From Acidaminobacter sp. (GTDB taxonomy: Bacteria > Bacillota_A > Clostridia > Peptostreptococcales > Acidaminobacteraceae), in assembly GCA_009881125.1 (NCBI GenBank), contig WXFH01000042.1, positions 1 to 53,592 of the forward strand: DNA of 53,592 nt. The letters are read 5' to 3'. Below are positions 1 to 8,343 of the stretch, in pieces (position 1 is the stretch's first letter; each line of letters starts with the position of its first letter). Under the pieces are notes generated by a model, which did no database searches, was not told where the DNA came from, and saw nothing but the letters and a program-made list of their open reading frames with translations. The translations under genes were made by a program, and so were the position numbers.

Positions 1-2
1 AA

Positions 3-122
3 GGCATTCGCGTAAAAACAAAAGACGAATTGGTTCAACGAATTTATCAGTATATGAGCGAAGTAAACGCCGAGCCGGTTGTGTATAGGTGGAAATACAA
101 GATGGATGAGATAGAGATTTAG
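3..122 (+). pseudogene. IS630-like transposase, C-terminal end (enters from left edge)
   Basis: An open frame enters from the left edge and ends at a TAG. It encodes about 39 residues ending in VVYRWKYKMDEIEI. A basic helix followed by 'PVVxRWKYKMDEI' is how I remember the C-terminus of IS630/Tc1-mariner-type transposases. No start or catalytic DDE residue lies inside the window, so I cannot tell whether the gene is intact outside it. Labelled pseudogene only because just its end is present. The family call rests on a short tail. Confidence 0.5.
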
Positions 123-140
123 AGTTTGCACACTTAATTT

Positions 141-242
141 AAGAATGCTGTACTAGTAGAGGAAATTGGATTAATTGAAGAGGCTGGATGTGAACTTGTG
201 ATTAAGACTGATTTAGTAATTGGCTATAATCTTGCAATATAA
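141..242 (+). pseudogene. possible decayed gene end
   Basis: A stop-bounded frame of 33 codons reads KNAVLVEEIGLIEEAGCELV and then a short hydrophobic tail before TAA. It has no start codon with a ribosome binding site. It ends exactly where a strong terminator hairpin begins, which is what a real 3' gene end would do. I do not recognise the family. It may be the leftover of a gene interrupted by the transposase at the left edge, or chance. Confidence 0.2.
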
Positions 243-300
243 AAAGCACCCCTATGCGATGATCAATCCTTTAAGAGAGAGATCGCACAGTGGTGCTTTT
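242..300 (+). terminator. rho-independent terminator, probably bidirectional
   Basis: Outer arms AAAAGCACC (242-250) and GGTGCTTTT (292-300) pair, as do inner arms TGCGAT (255-260) and ATCGCA (282-287). T-rich ends occur on both strands. Confidence 0.7.
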
Positions 301-673
301 CTATTTTGCTGAAGTGCCAGTCAATACACATGATTGTAACTTTTACAAAACCAAAGAGCAGAGATTGTTGCTTCTGGACATTGTCCATGAGCAAGGCGAG
401 GACCAAAAAACTTGGTCTAAATCAAATGAACGAAAATGAAAGATAGTGTTTAACCCATCAGTATTAATGGTCTAAATCACTCACTTAATTTAGGATACAT
501 AAAAATCCATTTGTGTATACTACAGTTTCTGGTAATGAACTTGAACTGGAGCCTTTGGTCCTTTATGTGTCCATTTTGTCTTCAGTTAATTTTTGCAATC
601 AGAGTTAACAAATTGGATGTTATAAATAGGTTGTGCTCCGTTCAGCAAGCCCTATTTAACATAATTATTTATT
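301..673. other. gene-poor AT-rich spacer
   Basis: No gene is supported here. Short frames exist, including one reading FYKTKEQRLLLLDIVHEQ around 340-395, which could be coding debris, but none has a start with a ribosome binding site. The low G+C matches the rest of the first 5 kb. Confidence 0.4.
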
Positions 674-1876
674 TTACCTGTTTTTCTTCAACCACTCTAT
701 TGCATAGCCTGCATATACGGCAGCTCCTTTAGAAAGAACCGACTCATCAAAAAGAGCTTTAGGATGATGTAATGGATAAATGCATCCATTTTGTGAATTT
801 CCAGCTCCAAGTGTAAGTTGTACAGTAGGAACTTCTTGACTTACAAATGCAAAATCCTCTGAACCCATCCCTTTTCCTCCTGGAGCTACTTTACCTAATG
901 TAACGAAACTGTTCTCCCCGAAATACTCTGACAAAAATTCCTTTGCTAATGCTATACTATCAGGATTATTTACCAGAGCAGGTGTGCCATTTGAAAATTC
1001 AACAGTTGCTTCTGATCTATATGTTTTTGCAATTCCTTCAGCCACTTCTTGAATTCTTTGTACAATAAAACCTCTATTTTTTTCTGTAAAAGTTCTAAGA
1101 GTTCCTCTTAATTCAGCTGTTTCAGGTATAACATTGTTTACGCTTCCACCCTGCATAACTCCTACGGTTAATACTGCCGTGTCCAGGGCGACTATTTCCC
1201 TGCTGATAATTTCCTTAAGTCCGAAATAAATATTCGCAATAACATTCAGAGGATCTACACCTAGGTGAGGCATTGCTCCATGGCATCCCTTGCCCTTAAC
1301 AGTTATTTTAAACCAATCTGCTCCAGCCATAGAGGGACCAGCTTCCGGCACTATTACTCCACCAGCAGGAAATTGTATGCCGGTCGAAACATGAATTCCC
1401 ATCGCTGCATTAACAGTTGGATTTTCTAAAACACCTGCCTCTATCATTTCTTTTGCACCTTCAAAGGTTTCTTCAGCAGGCTGGAACATTAATTTAACAT
1501 AACCTTCCAACTCGTCTTCCCTGTCTTTTAGAAGTTTTGCAGCTCCCAGCAGCATAGTTGTATGAAGATCATGTCCGCAAGCATGCATATTTCCATTTTC
1601 AGACTTATTGTCAAAATCTGCTTCTTCCTTTATGTTTAGAGCATCCATATCTGCTCTAAGAAGCACCGTCTTGTCAATTGTCCCTTTACCTATTACTGCA
1701 ACTATTCCAGAATCTGTGATCTTTTGTGGATTGCATCCCATAGACTCCAAAGTCTTAAATACATATCCAGAAGTTATTGGCAAATGAAGACCAACCTCCG
1801 GATTTTGGTGAATATAATTCCTGTGACTTACCAGTTCTGCTTGTAAAGCATCTGCATCAATTAATAATGAATTCAC
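674..1876 (-). CDS. M20 family amidohydrolase (IAA-amino acid / hippurate hydrolase type)
   Basis: Predicted zinc-dependent cytoplasmic amidohydrolase that cleaves N-acyl amino acids or similar amides. About 400 residues, normal for the family. Metal and catalytic motifs are all present: MHACGHD at 97-103, PAEE at 133-136, GCHG near 198-200, and GSEDF in the C-terminal part. The start is GTG, chosen because AAGGAG sits 8 nt upstream; an ATG just before it is out of frame. It is followed upstream, on the same strand, by an OFA-type carrier, so the pair may import and hydrolyse one substrate. The substrate cannot be read from sequence. Base composition is clearly more AT-rich than the M20 paralogues further right, suggesting separate acquisition. 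Confidence 0.85.
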   Translation of the reverse strand: MNSLLIDADALQAELVSHRNYIHQNPEVGLHLPITSGYVFKTLESMGCNPQKITDSGIVAVIGKGTIDKTVLLRADMDALNIKEEADFDNKSENGNMHACGHDLHTTMLLGAAKLLKDREDELEGYVKLMFQPAEETFEGAKEMIEAGVLENPTVNAAMGIHVSTGIQFPAGGVIVPEAGPSMAGADWFKITVKGKGCHGAMPHLGVDPLNVIANIYFGLKEIISREIVALDTAVLTVGVMQGGSVNNVIPETAELRGTLRTFTEKNRGFIVQRIQEVAEGIAKTYRSEATVEFSNGTPALVNNPDSIALAKEFLSEYFGENSFVTLGKVAPGGKGMGSEDFAFVSQEVPTVQLTLGAGNSQNGCIYPLHHPKALFDESVLSKGAAVYAGYAIEWLKKNR

Positions 1877-1966
1877 ATGAATTTCTCCTTGAAAGTATTT
1901 TCATATTATTAATAAGCTAAAAGTGTACCAACTTTTCTGGATGAAAACGGCTTTTTATTCGTGCTT

Positions 1967-3247
1967 TTACACCGTACTATTTAAATTTTCTGCTTTTTCC
2001 TTACTTTCTATTTTTTTAAAGCCCGCAGCAGCACTATAAAGCAACGCTATTGTCATGACAGCAGCTAGTGCTATAACGAATATCCATGATGCATTATAAG
2101 TTCCTGTCTTATCTAAGAAAATTGCAATTATAGTTGCACCAAAAGCTCCTCCTAACTGTGCAAAGGTATTTACTACACCGTATATTTCTCCATAATTTTT
2201 TGGACCAAATATTCTTGCAGTTAATACTGGGATAGTTACAGTTCCGATACATGTTCCAAATCCATAAATAATAGCCATTACATACATCATTATTCTTATT
2301 TTTATAAAGAATAAACTTACAATAGACAGTATAAACAATCCATTACCAAAAATAATACCTGATCTAGCACCAAGTTTGTCGAAAACTCGTCCTAAAGCAA
2401 TTTTTCCGAAAATCGCAACGAAAGAGTATATTGATACAAACAATGCTGCATCAGCAGTTTGATAACCAGACTTTATTAAAAATGAAGGAATGTGAACAAT
2501 TACACCCCCTGTAAGCATTATACTTGATGCGCCAAAGAGAAATACCCAGAATAATGGAAGGCTCTTAAGCTCTTTCAAGGATGCATTCCACTCTGCTTCT
2601 GATTTTTTAGTGCTTGAAACTGTTTCACCAAACCCATATGGCTTAAGTCCTTTATCAGCTGGTTTTTGCCTTATAACAATCAGAACAAGTGGAGCTAATA
2701 CACAGAACATCAAAATAGCCAGATATTGATAGGTATGTCTCCAGCCTACACTGACAAGAAGCTTTCCTATAATCGGGCTTAATAAAACTGCCCCAACGCT
2801 GCTTCCAACGAATGCTATGCCTAGAGCAAGACCGCGCTGCTTTTGAAACCAGGCAGTAATCAAAATGGAAACCGGCATTAAAGTTGCTCCACCAAAAAAC
2901 AATCCTGAGAAAAATGCAATTATGTAAAATTGGGTTAATGTATAAGCAAAGGAATACATTCCAAAACATACGCTAATTCCTGTAATACAGGTAAAAAGAA
3001 CAATACGTGCATGCTTTTTCGAATAAAGTTTTCCAAGCAATGCTGCAACAGACACACCTACCAGCGAAGTGATTGTACTAGTAAGTAAATAAGCGCTTGT
3101 TGCGAATTTAAGCTCTTTTAAAATAGCTGGTACAAATAAACCTTTTGCACTTACCATTGGTGCATATATCAGAGCCATCATTAGAAAACATACCGCTACT
3201 ATATACCATCCATAAAATATTCTTTTCTTACCATTTATTGTTTCCAA
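1967..3247 (-). CDS. MFS carrier, oxalate/formate antiporter (OFA) family
   Basis: Twelve-helix major facilitator with the OFA-like opening 'KKRIFYGWYIVAVCFLMMAL', central hydrophilic loop and charged C-terminus. It probably exchanges a carboxylate across the membrane. I start it at a TTG that has GGGGG 7 nt upstream; the longer frame to an ATG at 3295 has no ribosome binding site and adds a polar tail unlike the family. It lies about 90 bp upstream of the M20 gene on the same strand and is divergent from a LysR regulator, which is the likely controller. OFA members carry many substrates besides oxalate and formate, so substrate is unknown. Confidence 0.8.
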   Translation of the reverse strand: METINGKKRIFYGWYIVAVCFLMMALIYAPMVSAKGLFVPAILKELKFATSAYLLTSTITSLVGVSVAALLGKLYSKKHARIVLFTCITGISVCFGMYSFAYTLTQFYIIAFFSGLFFGGATLMPVSILITAWFQKQRGLALGIAFVGSSVGAVLLSPIIGKLLVSVGWRHTYQYLAILMFCVLAPLVLIVIRQKPADKGLKPYGFGETVSSTKKSEAEWNASLKELKSLPLFWVFLFGASSIMLTGGVIVHIPSFLIKSGYQTADAALFVSIYSFVAIFGKIALGRVFDKLGARSGIIFGNGLFILSIVSLFFIKIRIMMYVMAIIYGFGTCIGTVTIPVLTARIFGPKNYGEIYGVVNTFAQLGGAFGATIIAIFLDKTGTYNASWIFVIALAAVMTIALLYSAAAGFKKIESKEKAENLNSTV

Positions 3248-3460
3248 AAAAATTCCCCCTCTATTATCTTGAATTTTATTACTTCCGAAAGCCATACGTT
3301 ATCTGGCAGGCCGACATGCTTCATTTAGAACCCTTTTTACTCTCGATATCACTTCCTTATTTGTTTCCAGCCACTTATTGGCCATTTATAGGAAATCCTC
3401 AATGCATTACCGGTTTTGCAAGCAATGACCACTAGATATGAGTGAAAAAACTGTTGCTTA

Positions 3461-3474
3461 GAATTTCGAAATTC
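3461..3474. promoter_or_regulatory. palindrome in divergent promoter, candidate LysR operator
   Basis: GAATTTCGAAATTC is a perfect 14-bp palindrome between the divergent carrier and LysR genes, the usual place for a LysR binding site. A TATAAT-like -10 for lysR lies at 3516-3521. Confidence 0.45.
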
Positions 3475-3567
3475 TTTGAACTAACAATAACATTCTGTAA
3501 AATATTATTGTAATATATAATCTATATGTCTTTATATAAATCTACATATAGAATGGGAGGTCTTTGT

Positions 3568-4503
3568 ATGAATCTGCAATATCTGAAATATGTAATCGAA
3601 ATATTTCGTACGGGCTCCATTACTAAAGCTGCAGAAAACCTCTACATGGCTCAGCCGAATTTAAGTGCTGCACTTCGTGATATGGAAAATGAAATAGGCA
3701 TTAAAATATTCATTCGAACAACCAAAGGTGTTGTTCCTACACCTGAAGGTAAAGACTTTCTGACCTACGCCCAATCGATTATTGATCAAGTGGAGGTTCT
3801 GGAATCACACTATAGCAAACAGAAAATTTCCCAAATAAACTTTTGCATATCCTCAGTACGTTCTTCCATGATTGCAGAAGAGATGGCTTCCTATATCAAC
3901 GGGCTTTCCAATAATTCAGGGATTAATATACGCCTGAGAGAATGTTCTCCATTCGAAGTGATTAACGATGTAAACGAAGGCTTCTCCGAAATGGGATATC
4001 TTATATTGCCTGAAAATCAATGTGAATATTTTATGAAATTCCTAAAGGATAAAAAGCTGTGCTTTGAGCAGATTGCCAGCAGCAGAGCAAGGATTCTAAT
4101 TAAAAAAGATCATCCACTGGTGAATGACCCTAATATTACTTTTGCCAAGTTGACACCTTATATTGAAGTGGTTCATGGAGATTTTAGGAATCCTTCATTA
4201 AACGAAAAGGATTTTAATAAGCTTAAAAAAATTCAGTCCTCTTCCCCACGGAAAACTGTTTCTGTATATGACCGCGGTACACTGTTAAACATGCTTTTTA
4301 AAATACATGGAAGTTACTTATGGTCAGGTATTACTCATCCAGATGTGATTTCCAGAAATGATCTCATAGAGCGCTTTTGCGAGGACACTCATGTTCAAGT
4401 CAATGAATTTATTATTTTCAAAGGTAGTTTGTATGATGATGAAAATCTCGGGAAACTGCGCAAGCTTATTATAGATTCGAGGATAAAATACAGTGATGAT
4501 TAA
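3568..4503 (+). CDS. LysR family transcriptional regulator
   Basis: About 311 residues. The N-terminal 60 residues form the LysR winged helix (MNLQYLKYVIEIFRTGSITK, then AAENLYMAQPNLSAALRDME), followed by an effector-binding domain. The start is the ATG with GGGAGG 7 nt upstream; a longer frame from 3526 lacks a site. It is divergent from the OFA carrier and M20 gene and probably regulates them, with a perfect palindrome in the shared promoter. The stop codon directly abuts, in the same frame, the remnant of an Rhs gene. Confidence 0.88.
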   Translation: MNLQYLKYVIEIFRTGSITKAAENLYMAQPNLSAALRDMENEIGIKIFIRTTKGVVPTPEGKDFLTYAQSIIDQVEVLESHYSKQKISQINFCISSVRSSMIAEEMASYINGLSNNSGINIRLRECSPFEVINDVNEGFSEMGYLILPENQCEYFMKFLKDKKLCFEQIASSRARILIKKDHPLVNDPNITFAKLTPYIEVVHGDFRNPSLNEKDFNKLKKIQSSSPRKTVSVYDRGTLLNMLFKIHGSYLWSGITHPDVISRNDLIERFCEDTHVQVNEFIIFKGSLYDDENLGKLRKLIIDSRIKYSDD

Positions 4504-4761
4504 TTTCATTTACAGTCAAGATATTGCATCATTTATAACTCCAGCGGCAAGTTACTTACACCTAATTTATTCACTTACTGTAACAATAATCCCGCGAATA
4601 GTTCTGATCCTACGGGGTATGTTGATGCCTTGTTAATTGCCGCTATTGCCTTCACATTGGCTGGAATTAATGTGTTTTTTCAGGCGAAAAAAATCTTTCA
4701 AGTATTATATTGGTCAGGTAGGCTTATAACGCAATACTATCAATATAGACAAGCAAGCTGA
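4504..4761 (+). pseudogene. Rhs-repeat protein, C-terminal remnant
   Basis: The frame directly after the LysR stop encodes 85 residues beginning FHLQSRYC and containing NLFTYCNNNPANSSDPTGY. This is the hallmark end of an Rhs core ('LQSRYY...NLYxYxxNNPxNxxDPxG'). After the core comes a divergent tip with a hydrophobic segment (LLIAAIAFTLAGINVFF) and a basic end, the position that carries the toxin in intact Rhs proteins. The part between LQSRY and NLF is shortened, and the shell-forming YD repeats and start are missing. It is therefore a truncated leftover, not a working gene. No immunity gene is visible beside it. Confidence 0.65.
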
Positions 4762-4777
4762 AAGTGGCCTAAATTCA

Positions 4778-4851
4778 AATGTTCAACGATTGGTCCTAAT
4801 GTTCAACGATTGCTCATAAAATGCACCCTTTGGCTCAAATGTTCAACGATT
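4778..4851 (+). repeat. three direct repeats AATGTTCAACGATT
   Basis: Exact 14-bp copies start at 4778, 4798 and 4838, so spaced 20 and 40 bp, close to whole helical turns. Multiple end repeats like this occur at IS21-type element ends and at some regulator sites. No transposase is adjacent, so this may be an IS end left behind. Confidence 0.6.
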
Positions 4852-4918
4852 TAAGTTTGTGTAAATTACACTAAAATGGGCATTTCGTACCACTAATGAC
4901 AATATAGTGCAAAATAAT

Positions 4919-5021
4919 GAAACAAGTGTTCTTGCGAGTAACCCCGCAGGCCGCTTGTTTCAATGCATTGAGGGCAAAATAAAAACACCTACTGATAAAT
5001 GTACTTTGTCAATAGGTGTTT
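4919..5021. terminator. two hairpins in spacer
   Basis: First: GAAACAAG (4919-4926) pairs with CTTGTTTC (4954-4961). Second: AAACACCTA (4983-4991) pairs with TAGGTGTTT (5013-5021). No gene reads into them now, apart from the Rhs remnant. Confidence 0.45.
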
Positions 5022-5046
5022 ACAGATGTGAATGATGCGGTAAAAA

Positions 5047-5101
5047 ACCATCGGCAGAGGCACTTGAAACTTTTTGGGGCTTCGAGGGCTTTGCTGATGG
5101 T
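5047..5101. repeat. uptake-like decamer as imperfect hairpin
   Basis: ACCATCGGCA (5047-5056) faces TGCTGATGGT (5092-5101), with one mismatch in the right arm. It lies just past the 3' end of the DUF2933-like gene, where a terminator is expected. Confidence 0.5.
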
Positions 5102-5162
5102 TTGAGTTTGAAGGACCTTATTTTTCGACAGGTGGCTAAAGTGCTTCTTTTTTAGTGCGAAT

Positions 5163-5429
5163 TTATTCCACTTCCGTCTTGGGAGCGTCTTTACAGCAGG
5201 ATTTCCCGTGATCAGAACGGCGCATCATGAACATCATGCCTATGTGGAGCAGCGGGCACAGTAAAAAGGCTAATCTACTGTATTTTGCGGTGTTGAAGCC
5301 AAGGGCGGGAAGCAAAAGGATCAATGCGATGGGTACCAGGCAGCCGACCAGCATCATCAGGCCGTGACGGTGATGGCCATGCTTTCTTTCAGGTCCCTTC
5401 CCTTCTGATTCGTGATCAATGTTTGACAT
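5163..5429 (-). CDS. small membrane protein, DUF2933-like
   Basis: About 88 residues with a His-rich N-terminus (KHGHHRHGLMM), two transmembrane segments and a basic, Cys-containing tail (MMRRSDHGKSCCKD). This layout is that of the DUF2933 family, small proteins often found beside metal-handling genes; function is unknown. The ATG is chosen because GGAGG lies 8 nt upstream; the slightly longer frame starts inside that site. It follows the DUF2318-like gene by 75 bp and is probably co-transcribed. Confidence 0.65.
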   Translation of the reverse strand: MSNIDHESEGKGPERKHGHHRHGLMMLVGCLVPIALILLLPALGFNTAKYSRLAFLLCPLLHIGMMFMMRRSDHGKSCCKDAPKTEVE

Positions 5430-5503
5430 TATAGTTTCCTCCAATTTGGCTGTTTAATAGTGGGTTTTGGCTATGATCCTTTTGGAGATGATTCTTTTGG
5501 AGA

Positions 5504-6079
5504 TTATCTCTTCCAATCTTCAAAGTATACAGCGTTCGCAGTTAAGAATTCGTCTGAAATGGTGATGAACTCGCCATCTTCGGTTTTGACATCCGGCATG
5601 ACCGGGATTGGATTACAGCCGCCCTTAATGACTTCTATGTCATCAATGTTGAACACATTGCCGCAGTTTTGGCACACTACGGTGCTGCCATCTTGTTCAT
5701 AATAACCTTGTCCGGAATTGTAGCAGATCTGGCAAGTGTTCAGGGCAGTTTTTATCGTGCCGCTGCTGTCCTTGACCGCAATGACCTCCATATAGGTCTC
5801 GCCTGCTTCGTAGGGATAGAGCGTGACTTGTTCTGTGACATCCGCGACGGCGAACTTCAAATTACCGTCCTCGATGATGGCTTCGCGCAGCGTGGAAGTC
5901 TCGACCTGCGATTTGCTTTCAGATGCCGGCTTCAGGAAACCGGACAATACTGGGCCGCTCAGAACAATGGCTGCAACAAGTACCACTGCTATTGCGATCA
6001 GCCACATGCTGGGCTTTCTTTGTTGATTTGTTTGGGGATTTGATTTTGAGCGCTTTGAATTTTCGTTCTCTTTCTTCAT
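5504..6079 (-). CDS. DUF2318-like membrane-anchored cysteine-motif protein
   Basis: About 191 residues: a lysine-rich start, one transmembrane helix (WLIAIAVVLVAAIVLSGPVL), then an extracytoplasmic domain with NTCQICYNSGQGYY, VVCQNCGNVF and KGGCNPIPV. The CxxC pairs and the GGCNP motif are how I recognise DUF2318, a family often next to iron permeases. The cysteines suggest metal or cofactor binding. The ATG has GGGAGG 11 nt upstream. It forms a likely two-gene unit with the DUF2933-like gene. No FTR1-type permease is next to it here, which is unusual for the family. Confidence 0.7.
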   Translation of the reverse strand: MKKENENSKRSKSNPQTNQQRKPSMWLIAIAVVLVAAIVLSGPVLSGFLKPASESKSQVETSTLREAIIEDGNLKFAVADVTEQVTLYPYEAGETYMEVIAVKDSSGTIKTALNTCQICYNSGQGYYEQDGSTVVCQNCGNVFNIDDIEVIKGGCNPIPVMPDVKTEDGEFITISDEFLTANAVYFEDWKR

Positions 6080-6204
6080 CGTTAATGAAGCCTCCCTTCT
6101 CTCTAATGGGATCGTAGCATCCATTTGTGGTGAAGTTATGGAGCAGGGGCAGGAATTTTGGTTGGGGACAATAGGCCAAAAGCCGCGCGGACAGGATTGA
6201 AGTA

Positions 6205-6285
6205 GGGGTCAGGTACTGAATTCAATTCGGGGTCAGGTACCGAGTTAAACTCCGTGCCAGAGCATGCGAGAATGATTTTCAACAA
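6205..6285 (+). repeat. 24/25-bp repeat pair with RAYT-like tail
   Basis: Two units beginning GGGGTCAGGTAC are followed by CGTGCCAGAGCATGCGAGAA. The tail matches those at 12110, 17281 and 24519. Read as codons from GTG it gives V-P-E-H-A-R-M, like the start of REP-associated tyrosine transposases. Confidence 0.6.
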
Positions 6286-6289
6286 GACG

Positions 6290-6332
6290 AAAAAACAGCC
6301 GCAGTCAGGTCTTTTAAACCTCTGCGGCTGTT
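6290..6332 (-). terminator. terminator of the BCCT-lyase operon
   Basis: CAGCCGCAG (6296-6304) pairs with CTGCGGCTG (6322-6330), extended inside by AGGT/ACCT. On the minus strand the stem is followed by a run of T. Confidence 0.8.
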
Positions 6333-6345
6333 GTCTTTTGAAACA

Positions 6346-6642
6346 CTATACCTCTTTCAAATACTCGCTTTTTCGAAACCTATACCTTAAAAAGACGATC
6401 CATCCCCAGGACAGGCTCGCGGCAGGAAGCATGGCGGTCAGCGCGGCTTCAAGGGGCGGCACCTGTGAGAACTTCAAGGGACCGAAGAAAATCATGAAGG
6501 TCACCACCAGCATACCGAGCAGGATCGCACGTTCTCCGAGCCTCCGAGGCGGAGTGAGGAAGATCTTCTGAACATCCACTGCCACTTGTTTTTCAGGTGA
6601 ACTTTTTTGTTTCCTTCCTTTATGTCCCGCTGTTGCTGCCAT
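6346..6642 (-). CDS. small two-helix membrane protein of the lyase operon
   Basis: About 98 residues: a basic N-terminal 40 residues, then two hydrophobic segments (ILLGMLVVTFMIFFGPL and a second around LTAMLPAASLSWGWIVFL) and a basic end. I do not recognise a family. It is the last gene of the unit, 51 bp after the lyase and just before a strong terminator. Size and place would suit an accessory subunit of the transporter or a stabilising protein, but this is only inference. Start: ATG preceded by AAAGGAAG 11 nt upstream; a TTG two codons earlier is also possible. Confidence 0.6.
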   Translation of the reverse strand: MAATAGHKGRKQKSSPEKQVAVDVQKIFLTPPRRLGERAILLGMLVVTFMIFFGPLKFSQVPPLEAALTAMLPAASLSWGWIVFLRYRFRKSEYLKEV

Positions 6643-6693
6643 AGACAAACACGCTTCCTTTCTTTTGGAAGGCAGAGCCTTCCTTCCTGGTCC

Positions 6694-8292
6694 TTAAAGC
6701 ATGGAACCCACATAACTTTCCGCAATCTCAACCAGCCGTCCTGAATGAATCAGAGCCTTCAGGTACTCCATATGCGGATAGAGGAACTGATCCTGGGAGG
6801 ACACCGGAATGTGCTTCCCAATTTCCTTCAAAATTGCCGCAGTCACTGATGCCGGCTTGACGCCGGGATCCAGGAACTGGTGGGCTTGATAGACCGAGAG
6901 CAGCTCAATCGCCAGAATGTATTCAAGCTTCTCCGCAATGGACAACGCTTTTTTAGCGGCATTATAGCCCATGGCTACATAATCTTCCTGGCCGCCGCAA
7001 GTTGGAATGCTGTCCACAGAAGCAGGGTGAGACAGGATTTTCATATCGTTGAGCAGCCCTGCCTGTGTATACTGAGGAATCATGAGCCCGGAATTGAGTC
7101 CCGGATTCTGAATCAGGAACCATGGCATGCCGGAGAGATGCTCTGTGATCAGCCTGTAATTGCGGCGCTCTGACATCTTGGCCAGAGTGGTGGCAGCAAT
7201 GGCGGCAGAATCCATCGCGAGGCCTACGTAAGAGGAGTCGCAGTGGCAGCCGGACATGGCGTGACCATCGTCACCTTCAGGCCAGATGATGGGGTTGTCG
7301 CTGCAGGTGTTCATTTCTTCCTCGACAGTTCGGACTGCATCCTGAATCATGCGCTTCACTGCGCCGTGGAGCTGGGGTATAGCCCGCAGAGAGAGTGCGT
7401 CCTGGAGGCGGTGACCTTCGCTGGCTTTGATAACTTCACTGTCCTGAAGCAGCATCCTGACATTGGCAGCTGTGTTGCCCTGCTCTGCATAAGGCCTGGC
7501 CTGCATCAGCCGTTCGTCAAAGGCTTTGATGTTGCCATGATTAGCCTCGAGAGACAGAGCACCAATGATGTCCGCGCTGAGGGTCGACGTCTTCATGTCG
7601 AAAATCGCCAGTGCCGCCAGAGCTGTAGGACTGGTGGTGCCGGAAATCAGGGCCAGACCTTCCTTGGCACCCAGAACAAAGGGCTCCAGTCCATGCTTAT
7701 GCAGGACCAGCCTGGATTCCACGGGAACGCCATTTTCGAAGATCTTTCCAAGTCCAATGATTGCCATCCCAATATGCGCCTCGACGCTGAGATAACCAAC
7801 CGAACCTTCCCGAGGTGCGAACGGAATCAGATCCAGATTGAGCATGAGACGGATTCTTTCCAGAAGCGCCAAACTGACGCCGCTGAACCCCTGCCCCATA
7901 TTCTGCAGCATCATGAACATGACCGCCCGGGTCTGTTCAATACTGAGGGGTTCGCCCACTGAAGTCGAGTGGGATAAAATGATATTCTTCTGAAGCTGTG
8001 CGGTTTCTTCTTCTGAAATCACCCTGTCACACAGAGCGCCAAATCCAGTGGTAATGCCGTACATGACTCTGCCTTCGCGAATCCATTTTTCGACGAGGGT
8101 TCTTGAACGATTGACCCGCTGGCAGTAGGCGTCTGAAAAGATCACCTCCGCCTTAGCTCTCGCGACCGCAACCAAAGCCTCTAAAGTCGCCGTGCCTCCA
8201 AGTTCGACACGGTTTGTGTTTTCATTTTTTGCATTGGTATCCTTCGCCAGGTTACCGTTTTGTTTCAGTTCAGTTTCCAAATAGTTTAACAA
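6694..8292 (-). CDS. MIO-less aromatic amino acid lyase homologue, probable ergothionase
   Basis: About 532 residues, with the fold-wide marks of histidine ammonia-lyase: YGITTGFG near 78, NTCSDNPI and NPGLNSGLMIPQYTQAGL. The segment that should read GSVGASGDLAPLAH reads GSVGYLSVEAHIG, so the Ala-Ser-Gly that makes the MIO cofactor is absent and ordinary ammonia elimination from histidine is unlikely. Known precedent: the Treponema denticola ergothionase is a MIO-free member of this superfamily that eliminates trimethylamine from ergothioneine. The upstream partner here is a BCCT (betaine-type) transporter, which fits uptake of a trimethylammonium substrate. Start: TTG with GGAGG 7 nt upstream; the ATG at 8337 has no site. 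Product would be thiourocanate plus trimethylamine. Annotation pipelines will probably name it hutH. Substrate is inferred. Confidence 0.75.
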   Translation of the reverse strand: MLNYLETELKQNGNLAKDTNAKNENTNRVELGGTATLEALVAVARAKAEVIFSDAYCQRVNRSRTLVEKWIREGRVMYGITTGFGALCDRVISEEETAQLQKNIILSHSTSVGEPLSIEQTRAVMFMMLQNMGQGFSGVSLALLERIRLMLNLDLIPFAPREGSVGYLSVEAHIGMAIIGLGKIFENGVPVESRLVLHKHGLEPFVLGAKEGLALISGTTSPTALAALAIFDMKTSTLSADIIGALSLEANHGNIKAFDERLMQARPYAEQGNTAANVRMLLQDSEVIKASEGHRLQDALSLRAIPQLHGAVKRMIQDAVRTVEEEMNTCSDNPIIWPEGDDGHAMSGCHCDSSYVGLAMDSAAIAATTLAKMSERRNYRLITEHLSGMPWFLIQNPGLNSGLMIPQYTQAGLLNDMKILSHPASVDSIPTCGGQEDYVAMGYNAAKKALSIAEKLEYILAIELLSVYQAHQFLDPGVKPASVTAAILKEIGKHIPVSSQDQFLYPHMEYLKALIHSGRLVEIAESYVGSML

Positions 8293-8343
8293 TGTCGTTC
8301 CTCCAATGTCTGACGTCTCATTATGTCCGGTATCCATGCTGCT

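Noticed and set aside
511..732. 73-codon frame near the left end
   Set aside because: No ribosome site, unlikely composition, and overlap with the M20 3' end.
6254..6571. Frame starting MPEHARM as a real transposase gene
   Set aside because: Only the first few codons look like a RAYT; the rest reads through a terminator and antisense to the small membrane gene.
6694..8292. Genuine histidine ammonia-lyase (hutH)
   Set aside because: The Ala-Ser-Gly needed for the MIO group is missing and no other hut gene is nearby.
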